32,349 nt of DNA from Lachnospiraceae bacterium (lineage in GTDB: Bacteria > Bacillota > Clostridia > Lachnospirales > Lachnospiraceae): assembly GCA_022790615.1 (NCBI GenBank), contig JAAVXK010000111.1:1-32349 (forward strand), given 5' to 3'. The stretch's first letter is position 1. The number at the start of each line of letters is the position of its first letter. A model generated the notes under the pieces. It was given only the letters and a program-made list of their open reading frames with translations, did no database searches and was not told the DNA's origin. Positions 8,995 through 16,105 of the stretch are shown here, one piece after another. Made by a program: the position numbers and the translations under genes.

Positions 8995-9792
8995 TCAATA
9001 CTCACCTGTAAATACCTCATTAGCATCTCCATAAAGCAATATATTATCCCGCGCGTTATCATAACTTACGACAACGCTGCCGCCCGTCATATTTACCGTA
9101 ACCTCGTCTCCGAGTATTCCCGCAAGCCTTCCGGCCACATAAGCCGCACATGCGCCTGTTCCGCAGGCGAGCGTCTCTCCGCTTCCCCGCTCCCACACTC
9201 TCAGCGCTATTGTATTTTTACCGATGTACTGTACAAATTCCGTATTCACTCTGTCGGGGAAATCCTCATGATATTCAAGATAACTGCCAACCTTCTCAAC
9301 AAGCGTCCTCTCCAAATCCGGAACCCATATTACAGCGTGCGGATTGCCGACCTCAACGTACGTTATGTCATATTTTTTTCCGTCCAGCGTATAGGACTTC
9401 TTCTTCTCATTGACGTACTTTCCCATATTTACCTTTACTCCTGTCACGGTACCGCCGTTGCATGTCAGCGACACCTCTTTCACTCCGGAATCCGTCTCAA
9501 CGCGGAACTTCGTTTTTATAACCTGTTTCCTCTCAAATACGTACTTGCACAGGCATCTGATTCCGTTGCCGCACATTTTCCCTCTCGAGCCGTCCGAATT
9601 ATACATAATCATACGTACGTCCGCAATGTCAGAGTCTGCTATAATAATGAGCCCGTCGGAGCCCACGCCGTGCTTTCTGTCGCTCATCCTCCTTGCAAGC
9701 CTGCTTATCCCATCATCGTCAAGTTCCTCAATCTCATGCTCCTCCACATATATGTAGTCGTTACCGCAACCATGCATCTTAGTGAATTTCAC
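8995..9792 (-). CDS. dapF: Diaminopimelate epimerase
   Basis: 265 residues. The start is GTG 9792 (GTG AAA TTC ACT AAG ATG), because the family begins MxFxKMHGxGNDF and the next ATG would remove the first five residues. The two catalytic cysteines are in MCGNGIRC (Cys74) and LACGTGACA (Cys210). It converts LL- to meso-diaminopimelate, the substrate of MurE encoded just downstream. It heads the operon dapF-murE-murF-priA. The only ribosome site, GGGGG at 9801-9805, lies in the 3' arm of a 12-bp hairpin followed by six T, so folding would both mask the start and favour termination. No good promoter is visible between this gene and the upstream EIIC-EAL gene. Confidence 0.96.
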   Translation of the reverse strand: MKFTKMHGCGNDYIYVEEHEIEELDDDGISRLARRMSDRKHGVGSDGLIIIADSDIADVRMIMYNSDGSRGKMCGNGIRCLCKYVFERKQVIKTKFRVETDSGVKEVSLTCNGGTVTGVKVNMGKYVNEKKKSYTLDGKKYDITYVEVGNPHAVIWVPDLERTLVEKVGSYLEYHEDFPDRVNTEFVQYIGKNTIALRVWERGSGETLACGTGACAAYVAGRLAGILGDEVTVNMTGGSVVVSYDNARDNILLYGDANEVFTGEY

Positions 9793-9794
9793 AC

Positions 9795-9836
9795 AAAAAA
9801 CCCCCGCATATACTCTTGTAGAAATATATGCGGGGG
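9795..9836 (-). promoter_or_regulatory. Terminator-like hairpin overlapping the dapF ribosome site
   Basis: A perfect 12-bp stem (CCCCCGCATATA at 9801-9812 against 9825-9836) with a 12-base loop. On the minus strand it is followed by TTTTTT (9795-9800) and then, two bases later, by the GTG start of dapF. The G5 of the 3' arm is the only Shine-Dalgarno-like stretch before that start. It can be read as the terminator of the EIIC-EAL gene, as an attenuator of dapF, or as a start-masking hairpin; the sequence allows all three. Confidence 0.75.
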
Positions 9837-9927
9837 TACCCGTCCATATTCTTAATTAACAGAATAATTTTATCCTTACCTTATACCTTATCCTGTCTAT
9901 TTCAGGCCATTACACCACAAAAATAAT

Positions 9928-12045
9928 TTAATTCTCCTGCAATAACTTTTCAAATGCAGACAGGGTAATCGGCGGCGAAAAATAAGAACCCTGATACAGC
10001 TCGCAGCCCAGTTCCAATAATTTTTCCTGTATGGCGGCGTCACTGACATACTCCGCCAACACCATCATATCGAGCGAATTTGTCAACTGTACAATGGACG
10101 AAATAATCTCACAGCATCTCGGATTATCCAAAGTTCCCCTCACCAGAGAACCGTCCAGTTTTACTAAGTCAAAATAGCTGCCGGTCAGATATTGAATGGA
10201 TGTGCTTCCCATTGAAAAGTCATCCACCGCCAACATATACCCCATTTCCCGTATCCTGTGAAAACGCTCAATTTGAACGTCGTCCAACCGAAGGGCAGCC
10301 TGTTCCGTAACCTCAATGCAGATTCCCATCTCATGCAGCGGGCAGGTATCAGCCAGATTCTTCAAGAAACTCTCAAAAGCTTTCAACTGAATTGTCGTTC
10401 CCGTCACATTGACGCTAATCTTCAACTTATGGTCAGCATACTTTTTCTGCAGCATCTGCATATCAAAGGTGGCTTTCCATACCACCCATTCCTCCAGTTT
10501 CTCCAAAAATCCCGCTTCTTCCGCAAGCTGAAATATGAGCGGCGGATAGATATTACCGTGTACCGCATGATTCCACCGTAACAGCGCCTCCGCGCCGATA
10601 CATGTTCCGTCTGCATGGTACTGCGGCTGATAATACAGTTTCAATTCCTGCTTTTCTATAGCCAGCTTCAAATCCGCAGCAAGGGCTTTTCCCATCCACC
10701 CATATGTAAACGCATCGTCCATAAGCCGGACCGGTATTCTTGTCTGTTCGCTTTCCTGCAATTTGCAGACCAACTTCTGATAATCCCGCTTTGCAACCCT
10801 GACCTTCTCCGCATCATACCGCTTGACGAACGGCGCATAAATCAAAACGCCGACGCACAAGTTTACCAGCTGCAAAACGGAGCCTGCCAGTGAACCCGTC
10901 GCCTTGTATCCGCTGATAAAAATCGGCGTCGTCCATTCAACATCCTGTGTAACCAACGGCACCAGACCGGTTTTCATACTGATATAGGTAATCAGAAAAC
11001 AGACAACCGGCGTACATAAAAATGGAATCAGCAATGTGGCATTGTAAATAATCGGAAAGCCAAATACCATAATCTCATTCACATTAAACAGCATTGGAAA
11101 AGCAGAACATTTTGCCATCTGCTTCGTATTACTGCGTTTACTGAAAATAAACAATGCAACCAGTAAACACATGGTAGCTCCGCATCCGCCCAACAGCACA
11201 AAGAAATCAATAACCTGTTTTGTCAGTATTTCTGTGGCTTCCTTTCCCTGCGCCACAAGCTGCATATTCTTCTCCGTTGCTTTCAATAGTATATCGTTGG
11301 ACACTCCGTCCAGCATATTGCCGCCATGTATTCCGAAAAACCAAAGGACGCTCGACACAATAACAAAACTCAGTCCCCGCCAAAGGTCGCCCCTGATATA
11401 TGTAAACATTCCGTTGAGAGTCCGGATAATAAGCTCATACACGCTTGATACATCAAACACCGTCTGTATCACCATGTTGAGAACCACAAAAAATCCAATC
11501 GTTATCGCAGCCGGAAATATCGTCTGAATCGACAGGCCCAGACGCACATCCGCACCGTCTGTCAGCAATGTCTTATGATGCATACGCCGAAACAGCCACA
11601 TAAACAGACGCGAAGCGATACACGCTGACACAATCGCCGTAAACATTCCCTTTGGCCCAAAGACATCCATCGTAACATCCGGTACACCCGACAGAACAAA
11701 ATAACCGCCGAGAGACACCATTAACGTGGCATGGCCAAAATTCCTGTCGCGCCCGGCATAGAAATTCCCATAAAGATTCCCGTAATGATACCCTACCATA
11801 CCGGCCGTATACATGGACAGCATCCCAAAGGTCGCGTTATAGATTCCGTTAAAAATATGTAACAGCACCCCGTTATTCCAAGTTGAAATTACATTCTGGT
11901 ATCCGTCAAGCGGTATCGATGCAGCAACCAAAAAAAACGAACCAATCATCAGAATCGGTATCAGCGTAATAAGACTGAAACGAATCGACTGTACAACGAG
12001 CATCTCCTGTATCTTAGAAAATATCTTCCCAATTTTTCTCTGCAT
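9928..12045 (-). CDS. PTS EIIC-like membrane domain fused to an EAL c-di-GMP phosphodiesterase
   Basis: 705 residues, ATG 12045 after AGGAGG. Residues 1 to about 415 form a multi-span membrane domain of the lactose/cellobiose EIIC family, with GIHG (His240) and NVNEIMVFGFP (Glu324), the sugar-site motifs of this family. No EIIA or EIIB part is attached and none is nearby. After a short linker, residues 450-700 are an EAL domain with EALLRW (486-491), NVTG, CIEVTEQ, AVDDF, VKLDGS and ELYQGSYF, so the metal and c-di-GMP residues look intact; the loop after DDF is SMG rather than the usual GTG. The likely role is hydrolysis of c-di-GMP under control of a sugar bound in the membrane. EIIC-EAL fusions are known in Clostridia; sensing rather than transport is an inference. 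Confidence 0.9.
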   Translation of the reverse strand: MQRKIGKIFSKIQEMLVVQSIRFSLITLIPILMIGSFFLVAASIPLDGYQNVISTWNNGVLLHIFNGIYNATFGMLSMYTAGMVGYHYGNLYGNFYAGRDRNFGHATLMVSLGGYFVLSGVPDVTMDVFGPKGMFTAIVSACIASRLFMWLFRRMHHKTLLTDGADVRLGLSIQTIFPAAITIGFFVVLNMVIQTVFDVSSVYELIIRTLNGMFTYIRGDLWRGLSFVIVSSVLWFFGIHGGNMLDGVSNDILLKATEKNMQLVAQGKEATEILTKQVIDFFVLLGGCGATMCLLVALFIFSKRSNTKQMAKCSAFPMLFNVNEIMVFGFPIIYNATLLIPFLCTPVVCFLITYISMKTGLVPLVTQDVEWTTPIFISGYKATGSLAGSVLQLVNLCVGVLIYAPFVKRYDAEKVRVAKRDYQKLVCKLQESEQTRIPVRLMDDAFTYGWMGKALAADLKLAIEKQELKLYYQPQYHADGTCIGAEALLRWNHAVHGNIYPPLIFQLAEEAGFLEKLEEWVVWKATFDMQMLQKKYADHKLKISVNVTGTTIQLKAFESFLKNLADTCPLHEMGICIEVTEQAALRLDDVQIERFHRIREMGYMLAVDDFSMGSTSIQYLTGSYFDLVKLDGSLVRGTLDNPRCCEIISSIVQLTNSLDMMVLAEYVSDAAIQEKLLELGCELYQGSYFSPPITLSAFEKLLQEN

Positions 12046-12166
12046 AAATACCTCCTCCCGCGTTCCTCAAACACCATGCAGGAAACAAGGAACCGTCTCC
12101 TCTATTTACTGTCATTCCTATCAATAGAATATTATCGGCAAGATAAAGCTTAGAATATATAACTTT

Positions 12167-12195
12167 ATTATACAGCAAAAGTTTTTTTCTGTCAT
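12167..12195 (-). promoter_or_regulatory. Promoter of the EIIC-EAL gene
   Basis: Minus-strand -35 ATGACA (12190-12195) and perfect -10 TATAAT (12167-12172) are separated by 17 bases. This predicts a leader of about 115 bases before the gene. I see no c-di-GMP riboswitch consensus in that leader. Confidence 0.65.
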
Positions 12196-12271
12196 TTTAT
12201 TTTTTATTATCGTTATCTCCATTGACGTCGTATCATAGTCCATATTTTCCCACCCTTTTCTATCCCCACAT

Positions 12272-12318
12272 AAAAACAGCGGGCAGGATATCGGGGACTC
12301 CCCGAGACCTGCCCGCTG
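12272..12318 (-). terminator. Strong intrinsic terminator after the secreted-protein fragment
   Basis: An 11-bp GC-rich stem (CAGCGGGCAGG at 12277-12287 with 12308-12318) encloses a second CGGGG/CCCCG stem, and TTTTT follows on the minus strand at 12272-12276. It lies within the last codons of the fragment's open frame. Confidence 0.85.
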
Positions 12319-12568
12319 CAAAAAGTAAATACCGCCCTGCCGTCAAAATGCGCCGCCGCGTAAACTTCTTTCCCTGAACCACTGCTTTCTTATAAGATTT
12401 CTTTCCAACCTTAATCCTGACCGCCGCATTTTTCACGGACACCTTTCCGGTTATCTTCTTTGCGTTCTTTGCGCACTTAACGCCTGATACCTTAATTTTC
12501 TTAAGGACGGGGCCGTCGGACGGCGCCGGAGATTCCGCAGGCGCAGACGGGGCGGGCTGCGCGGTGAC

Positions 12569-12760
12569 GGATGGAGTCTGTGACGACGCTGGCGGATTCG
12601 GTGTTCCGTCAGGCAGCTTCGTTGGCTCTACATTTGCGTTGGGCTTCTCTGTCACGTCAGGCTGCATTGTTGGCGCGGCGGTTGCGTTGGGGTTTTCTGT
12701 CGCATCGGGCTTTTTCGTCGGTGCGGCAGTTGCGTTGGAGTTTTCTGTCGCATCAGGCTT
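12569..12760 (-). repeat. Four tandem 48-base repeats coding Pro/Thr/Asn-rich 16-mers
   Basis: Units occupy about 12713-12760, 12665-12712, 12617-12664 and 12569-12616. The first two differ by few residues (ATENSNATAAPTK against ATENPNATAAPTM); the third and fourth have diverged. Such spacers usually hold a domain away from the wall, and the copy number is prone to change. Confidence 0.8.
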
Positions 12761-12794
12761 CACAGCAGGCGTAGGCCATCCGCCTTGTTATATA

Positions 12795-12821
12795 ACAAAA
12801 GCCAGCGAAACAACCGCTGGC
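12795..12821 (-). terminator. Intrinsic terminator at the right end of the integrase module
   Basis: Stem GCCAGCG (12801-12807) with CGCTGGC (12815-12821), a seven-base loop, then TTTTGTT on the minus strand. It is the second of two terminators in tandem after the nuclease fragment. Confidence 0.75.
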
Positions 12822-12849
12822 TTATTGTCCAATATTGATTTGTAGAAAC

Positions 12850-12874
12850 AAAAAAGTGTCGAAGACACTTTTTT
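12850..12874 (-). terminator. Bidirectional intrinsic terminator after the nuclease fragment
   Basis: A symmetric hairpin: A6-GTGTC, three-base loop, GACAC-T6. It has a T run in both directions, and lies about 60 bases after the stop of the Rpn-like fragment. Confidence 0.85.
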
Positions 12875-12935
12875 ACCTCCTCAACTGATAATGCAGAAAT
12901 TTTCTATGAAACATCATTCCTATACCACTGTTATA

Positions 12936-13322
12936 TCAAGCATTCTGCAACAATTCTTTCTGCAGCATCCTTATCTCATCAATAGATAACACTGAACTAC
13001 AACGGGCAATCTGCTCTACTGGTACGCCTTCCTTTAAAAGCTGTACTGCCATTTCTTTTTCCGTATCATATCTCTCACTCTCGATATATTCCAGCAGAAT
13101 TTCTTTTTCATCATACATTGCTAACATTATATTCTCAACCTCCTTTTCCCGCTCTTCCAGATATTCCTTCAATACATTCATATCCTTGCAGATACGGATG
13201 GTTTCTGTTACTGCCTTCCGGGTTCTCCCATGCAGTTTTCTCTGTTCATCATAAACCTTTGTGAATGTCACATACTGGCGACTAATATGATTTAATATTA
13301 AAAACCGTTGCATTTTCAGCAA
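12936..13322 (-). pseudogene. C-terminal fragment of an Rpn/PD-(D/E)XK nuclease-family transposase
   Basis: The open frame gives about 128 residues. The part from KVYDEQRKLHGRTRKAVTETIRICKDMNVLKEYLEEREKEV onward (stated here by its ends: KVYDEQ to REKEV) and the C-terminal LLKEGVPVEQIARCSSVLSIDE match the helical tails of Rpn-family proteins (YhgA-like, recombination-promoting nucleases). The nuclease core with its PD-(D/E)XK residues is absent, and the only possible starts (TTG 13322, ATG 13313) have no convincing ribosome site. It is therefore a 5'-truncated relic. It follows int on the same strand and ends at the tandem terminators. A short functional regulator made from the tail cannot be excluded but there is no sign of it. 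Confidence 0.7.
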
Positions 13323-13371
13323 TTACAGGCTTTTTATTTATAAATTTACACCAATTACTACACCATTTTTT

Positions 13372-14508
13372 CTAAACAACACTGCATATTTCTTCAAACT
13401 TCTTCATTTCCTTTTCTTTCTCATCCTCTGTTACATGGACATACAAGTCCATTGTCATAGAAATATTGGCGTGTCCTAAAATCTTTTGCAAGGTTTTAGG
13501 CTTCATACCACTTTCGATGCATCGCGTGGCAAAAGTGTGTCTAAGCGTATGCATGGATATTTTTTCTATTCCAGATTTGATGCATAGCTTTTCTAAATAT
13601 CTATCATAGTTCGAGTTCGGAATCAGCTTTCCATTTCGATTCAAGAATATATGGTCTGAAAATTCAAATGATACAACTTTCTGCTGCTTGTTTTTCTGTC
13701 TGCACTTTATATCCAGAAGCAAATTATAAACCGCTTGCGTCATCGGAATATCCCTTTGCCCAGAACTAGTCTTTAATTCGCCTGTGATGAATCTGTTGTT
13801 ATTAGAATCATGTGCTACATTTCGTCTTATATGTATAATTCGATTTTCAAAATCAATATCTCCCCATTTGAGACCACGCAATTCACTTGACCTCACTCCG
13901 GTCTGCAATACAAACAGGAAATGGTTATAATTTACATTTTCTTTTGCGGATTCCAAAAACCTTTTCTGTTCATCAACCGTTAATACCCTTGCATTTTTAT
14001 TTTTCTTTTTAGGGCATTTAACAGACTTTGTTACCGGATTGGAAGAGATAAGGCCATTCTCGCAAGCATCGGAAAACATAGCAGACAATGTAACTTTAGT
14101 TCTCTCCATACTCGCGCCGGCGTATCCGTTGTTGTCCATGACATTCAAAACGTTCTGGCAGTGCATGGGCTTCACTTCGCTCACAATCATTTTTCCGATA
14201 ATTTCCTTAATATTCTTATTGTATCGGTCTTTGTAGCTACTAAGCGTACTCCATCGAACCGTCTTTTCTTTGATTTCAGAAATCCAGTATTCAAACCATG
14301 CGTCAACTGTCATATTTGATGAAGCATTTATATCTCCGTGTTCGTCTGCAAACTGTGCGTCCGCAAGCCAGTTTCTACATTCTTGCAATTTCTTAAAATA
14401 CTGTTGCCTGCGTTTTCCTGACTTATCTGTAAATCTTGCAGTATATAATCCGTCTTTCCGCTGGCTTATGCCAACACCTAACTCCTTTCCTCTTAAATCC
14501 TTTCCCAT
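13372..14508 (-). CDS. int: Tyrosine-type site-specific integrase (Tn916 Int-like)
   Basis: 378 residues. ATG 14508 has GGAG nine bases upstream and is preferred over the TTG two codons earlier. The N-terminal arm-binding domain (DGLYTARFTDKSGKRR) and SAM-like core-binding domain (about 65-165) precede a full catalytic domain: Arg in TGVRSSELRGL, Lys in ELKTSSGQRDIP, HTLRH, GH in LGHANISMT, and Tyr in MDLYVHV. All six catalytic residues are present, so the protein may still be active. It integrates and excises mobile DNA with Xis, encoded 89 bases upstream. The element around it has lost its cargo. Confidence 0.93.
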   Translation of the reverse strand: MGKDLRGKELGVGISQRKDGLYTARFTDKSGKRRQQYFKKLQECRNWLADAQFADEHGDINASSNMTVDAWFEYWISEIKEKTVRWSTLSSYKDRYNKNIKEIIGKMIVSEVKPMHCQNVLNVMDNNGYAGASMERTKVTLSAMFSDACENGLISSNPVTKSVKCPKKKNKNARVLTVDEQKRFLESAKENVNYNHFLFVLQTGVRSSELRGLKWGDIDFENRIIHIRRNVAHDSNNNRFITGELKTSSGQRDIPMTQAVYNLLLDIKCRQKNKQQKVVSFEFSDHIFLNRNGKLIPNSNYDRYLEKLCIKSGIEKISMHTLRHTFATRCIESGMKPKTLQKILGHANISMTMDLYVHVTEDEKEKEMKKFEEICSVV

Positions 14509-14597
14509 TGACAAAATCTCCTTTCTTTCGCACCTTGAAAAAAAGAGCCTTGATACAGTAATCTATATAATACTATATAAAGGCTTATAAGTCTATA

Positions 14598-14798
14598 TCA
14601 CAACTCAATTGCTCCTTCGAGATATTTTTCAAATTCCTTTCGCTTAATAAGCTTTTTTCTTCCTATATAAAGAACGAATGGGCATTTAGGCTGTTTTGCC
14701 ATGCGCTCTATACGGTTAATGCCAATATTGCTATACGCAGCCGCTTCCTCAATCGTCAGATTCAGCTTGTCCTTTATCTCAACTCTTGGTGTTTCTTT
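14598..14798 (-). CDS. xis: Excisionase-like protein (Tn916 Xis type)
   Basis: 66 residues from ATG 14798 (MKETPRVEIKDKLNLTIEEA). The pattern LTIEEAAAYSNIGINRIERMA, then IGRKKLIKRKEFEKYL, is the winged-helix fold of Tn916-family excisionases, which bend DNA at the element ends and direct Int towards excision. The start lies only about 14 bases after the point where DUF6273 homology ends, and the broken DUF6273 frame runs into it, stopping at 14779. The start context (AGAGAAG) is weak. Today its transcription would have to come from the DUF6273 promoter, which is unusual for an excisionase. Confidence 0.82.
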   Translation of the reverse strand, partial: KETPRVEIKDKLNLTIEEAAAYSNIGINRIERMAKQPKCPFVLYIGRKKLIKRKEFEKYLEGAIEL

Positions 14799-15750
14799 CA
14801 TCTTCTCTGCTGTCCCCGTCCACCGACAGCACGCGCCATTCAATATCCTGTTTACTGAACTCACAGTTCTGCCTGTAATTTCCGAAATACACGCAGTCCC
14901 ATGTGGTAACTCCATCCTCTATCCTCGGTGATTGGATGCCGTCGCCTAATGCCGTAACATTACCTGGCGAATCCACCTCGCCGGCATCCTTCACACTGGA
15001 AGATGACAGATTAATGTGCAAAGCCGGGTGCACGGCACGACCACTGTTGTCTACAGTGCTACCATCGTCATTGCTGCAACCGTCGTTATAGACATACGCC
15101 GCATAATCACTGTCCATGCCGGGCGAGCGTAGCCACATGTAACCACTTCCGGATGTGCTGGTATATGCGTTATTCACCTTCGCATAGTCCGTGTTCTTCG
15201 CATTCCTTGTCGTGGAAACCTCGTTAAATTCCGTGTCAAACCCATACGCTTCATTACATGCCTCCGCTATAGACAGCAGGAACACCTTGTCCGTCGTGTC
15301 ATTTCCGCCCTCTGTGCCGCATTCAGGATTATCTTCATTGATTACCGTAGTCTCAATTACTGCTTTCTTTTCCTCCGCGTCAAACGCCTTATTATAGAAG
15401 TCCTCATTAAGCCACTTCCGCAGCGTGCATGTCTCCCATGTTACATCTGTATATTTCTCATTATATGGCTTTGCGTCAAGGTTCTTATCCGCCAGCAGGA
15501 ACGCATCGTCTCCGTCAACCGTCAGCACGCGCCACTTGATTGGTTCCGCCGGCTGTATTTCAGCATCCTGATAATAACTACCAAACTTTATCTTATCCCA
15601 TGTTGTTACTCCGTTCTCTACTCTCGGATTACTGATTCCGTAATCCGTTCCCTCCGCAGCCGTCGCCTCATTTTTCTGCGGCAGCGTGCCGCCCGTTACA
15701 AGTACCGCGCCCGCTATGAATATGGCAAACATTTTTTTCCATTTACTCAT
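14779..15750 (-). pseudogene. Secreted DUF6273-type repeat protein, truncated 5' fragment
   Basis: ATG 15750 follows AAAGGG; the open frame upstream (to 15807) is not protein-like. A signal peptide (KKMFAIFIAGAVLVTGG, cut near ATAA) leads to a full DUF6273-like module: ISNPRVENGVTTWDKIKFGS, IKWRVLTVDGDDAFLLADK, WLNEDFY, KVFLLS, GYMWLRSPG, AVHPALHINLS. A second copy starts at QSPRIEDGVTTWD and stops after WRVLSVDGD at about 14812. In the first copy that motif is followed by DAFLLADKN; here it is followed by unrelated residues to a stop at 14779, inside xis. The function of the module is unknown; it is common in exoproteins of Clostridia. The gene has two good promoters and a long leader. Confidence 0.8.
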
Positions 15751-15924
15751 TTTCTTTTTCCCTTTCGGTTGTTTTGTAAAAATAAACTCACAAATAAATA
15801 CATGCACATCCCGGTAAGGATATACATGTATCTTTATGTCCGTGTGAAATCATCCCCTGAAGATTTTGAGAGTCTGCAAAAAAGCAAGTTATTATTTCTT
15901 AACGCAGTTATTCCTTCTTTCAAA

Positions 15925-15953
15925 ATTATTTCATGCATTGTTTTGTGTGTCAA
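15925..15953 (-). promoter_or_regulatory. Proximal promoter of the DUF6273 gene
   Basis: Consensus -35 TTGACA (15948-15953), 17-base spacer, -10 AATAAT (15925-15930) on the minus strand. It predicts a leader of about 170 bases. Confidence 0.65.
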
Positions 15954-16045
15954 CCTCTGTTTGAAACTTTTTCACTCTCTCGTTTATTTTTTTGATATTC
16001 CTTTTTTTGCCTGATTATTGCGGCAACATGTTATTTCCAATAACT

Positions 16046-16073
16046 ATTCTACCATATCTTAAAATAATGTAAA
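16046..16073 (-). promoter_or_regulatory. Distal promoter of the DUF6273 gene
   Basis: -35 TTTACA (16068-16073), 16-base spacer, -10 TAGAAT (16046-16051) on the minus strand, just after the dapB stop. It would give a leader of about 290 bases. Confidence 0.5.
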
Positions 16074-16105
16074 AATATTTTTTACATTTAATCATCACTG
16101 CTTCG

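Larger units (their letters stand above)
12260..12787 (-). pseudogene. 3' fragment of a secreted protein: Pro/Thr-rich 16-residue repeats plus lysine-rich C-terminal domain
   Basis: An open frame runs from just after a TAA at 12788-12790 down to 12260. There is no credible start: GTG 12763 has no ribosome site and reading is already in protein-like sequence before it (QGGWPTPAV). It holds four imperfect 16-residue repeats beginning KPDATENS, KPDATENP, QPDVTEKP and LPDGTPNP, a Pro/Ser-rich stretch, then a basic segment (KKIKVSGVKCAKNAKKITGKV) like the beta-sandwich wall domains of Lachnospiraceae exoproteins. The last 30 or so residues (from FTRRRIL) run into the terminator hairpin and look out of frame. 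It is best read as the tail of a secreted, wall-associated protein that lost its front. It may belong to the DUF6273 gene on the other side of the integrase module, which is an inference. Confidence 0.6.
12785..14812 (-). mobile_element. Remnant of a Tn916-like integrative element (xis, int, nuclease fragment)
   Basis: The segment between the two secreted-protein fragments holds a small excisionase, a complete tyrosine integrase and a truncated Rpn-type nuclease, and is visibly more AT-rich than the flanks. The left border on the DUF6273 side falls at about 14812, where homology to the first DUF6273 copy stops. The right border is about 12785-12800, at a 14-bp palindrome (TTGTTATATAACAA). I found no matching direct repeat at the two borders. 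The lost part of DUF6273 and the lack of conjugation genes argue for a deletion derivative of a larger element. Bounds are approximate. Confidence 0.6.
15751..16105 (-). other. Leader region of the DUF6273 gene with a hairpin
   Basis: 355 bases without a gene. Besides the two promoters listed separately it holds a symmetric hairpin at 15798-15831 (ATACATG/CATGTAT outer stem, ATCC/GGAT inner stem, three-by-three internal loop), 48 bases before the ATG. A plus-strand open frame at 15769-16014 has no ribosome site and reads as random hydrophobic sequence. Confidence 0.5.

Noticed and set aside
9841-9927. Lysine riboswitch before dapF
   Set aside because: The gap is under 100 bases and lacks all L box motifs; only the hairpin at the start codon is supported.
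12046-12160. c-di-GMP riboswitch before the EIIC-EAL gene
   Set aside because: No GGGCAAACC-type core or tetraloop-receptor pieces are visible in the leader.
12564-12845. Plus-strand Gly/Val/Ala-rich open frame over the tandem repeats
   Set aside because: It is the antisense reading of the Pro/Thr repeat and has no start signals.
12785-14812. Direct-repeat attachment sites flanking the integrase module
   Set aside because: I compared the sequences at both borders and found no shared core; the ends cannot be defined from this window alone.
15769-16014. Plus-strand small open frame in the DUF6273 leader
   Set aside because: No ribosome site, overlaps both promoters of the opposite gene, and the peptide has no protein-like pattern.
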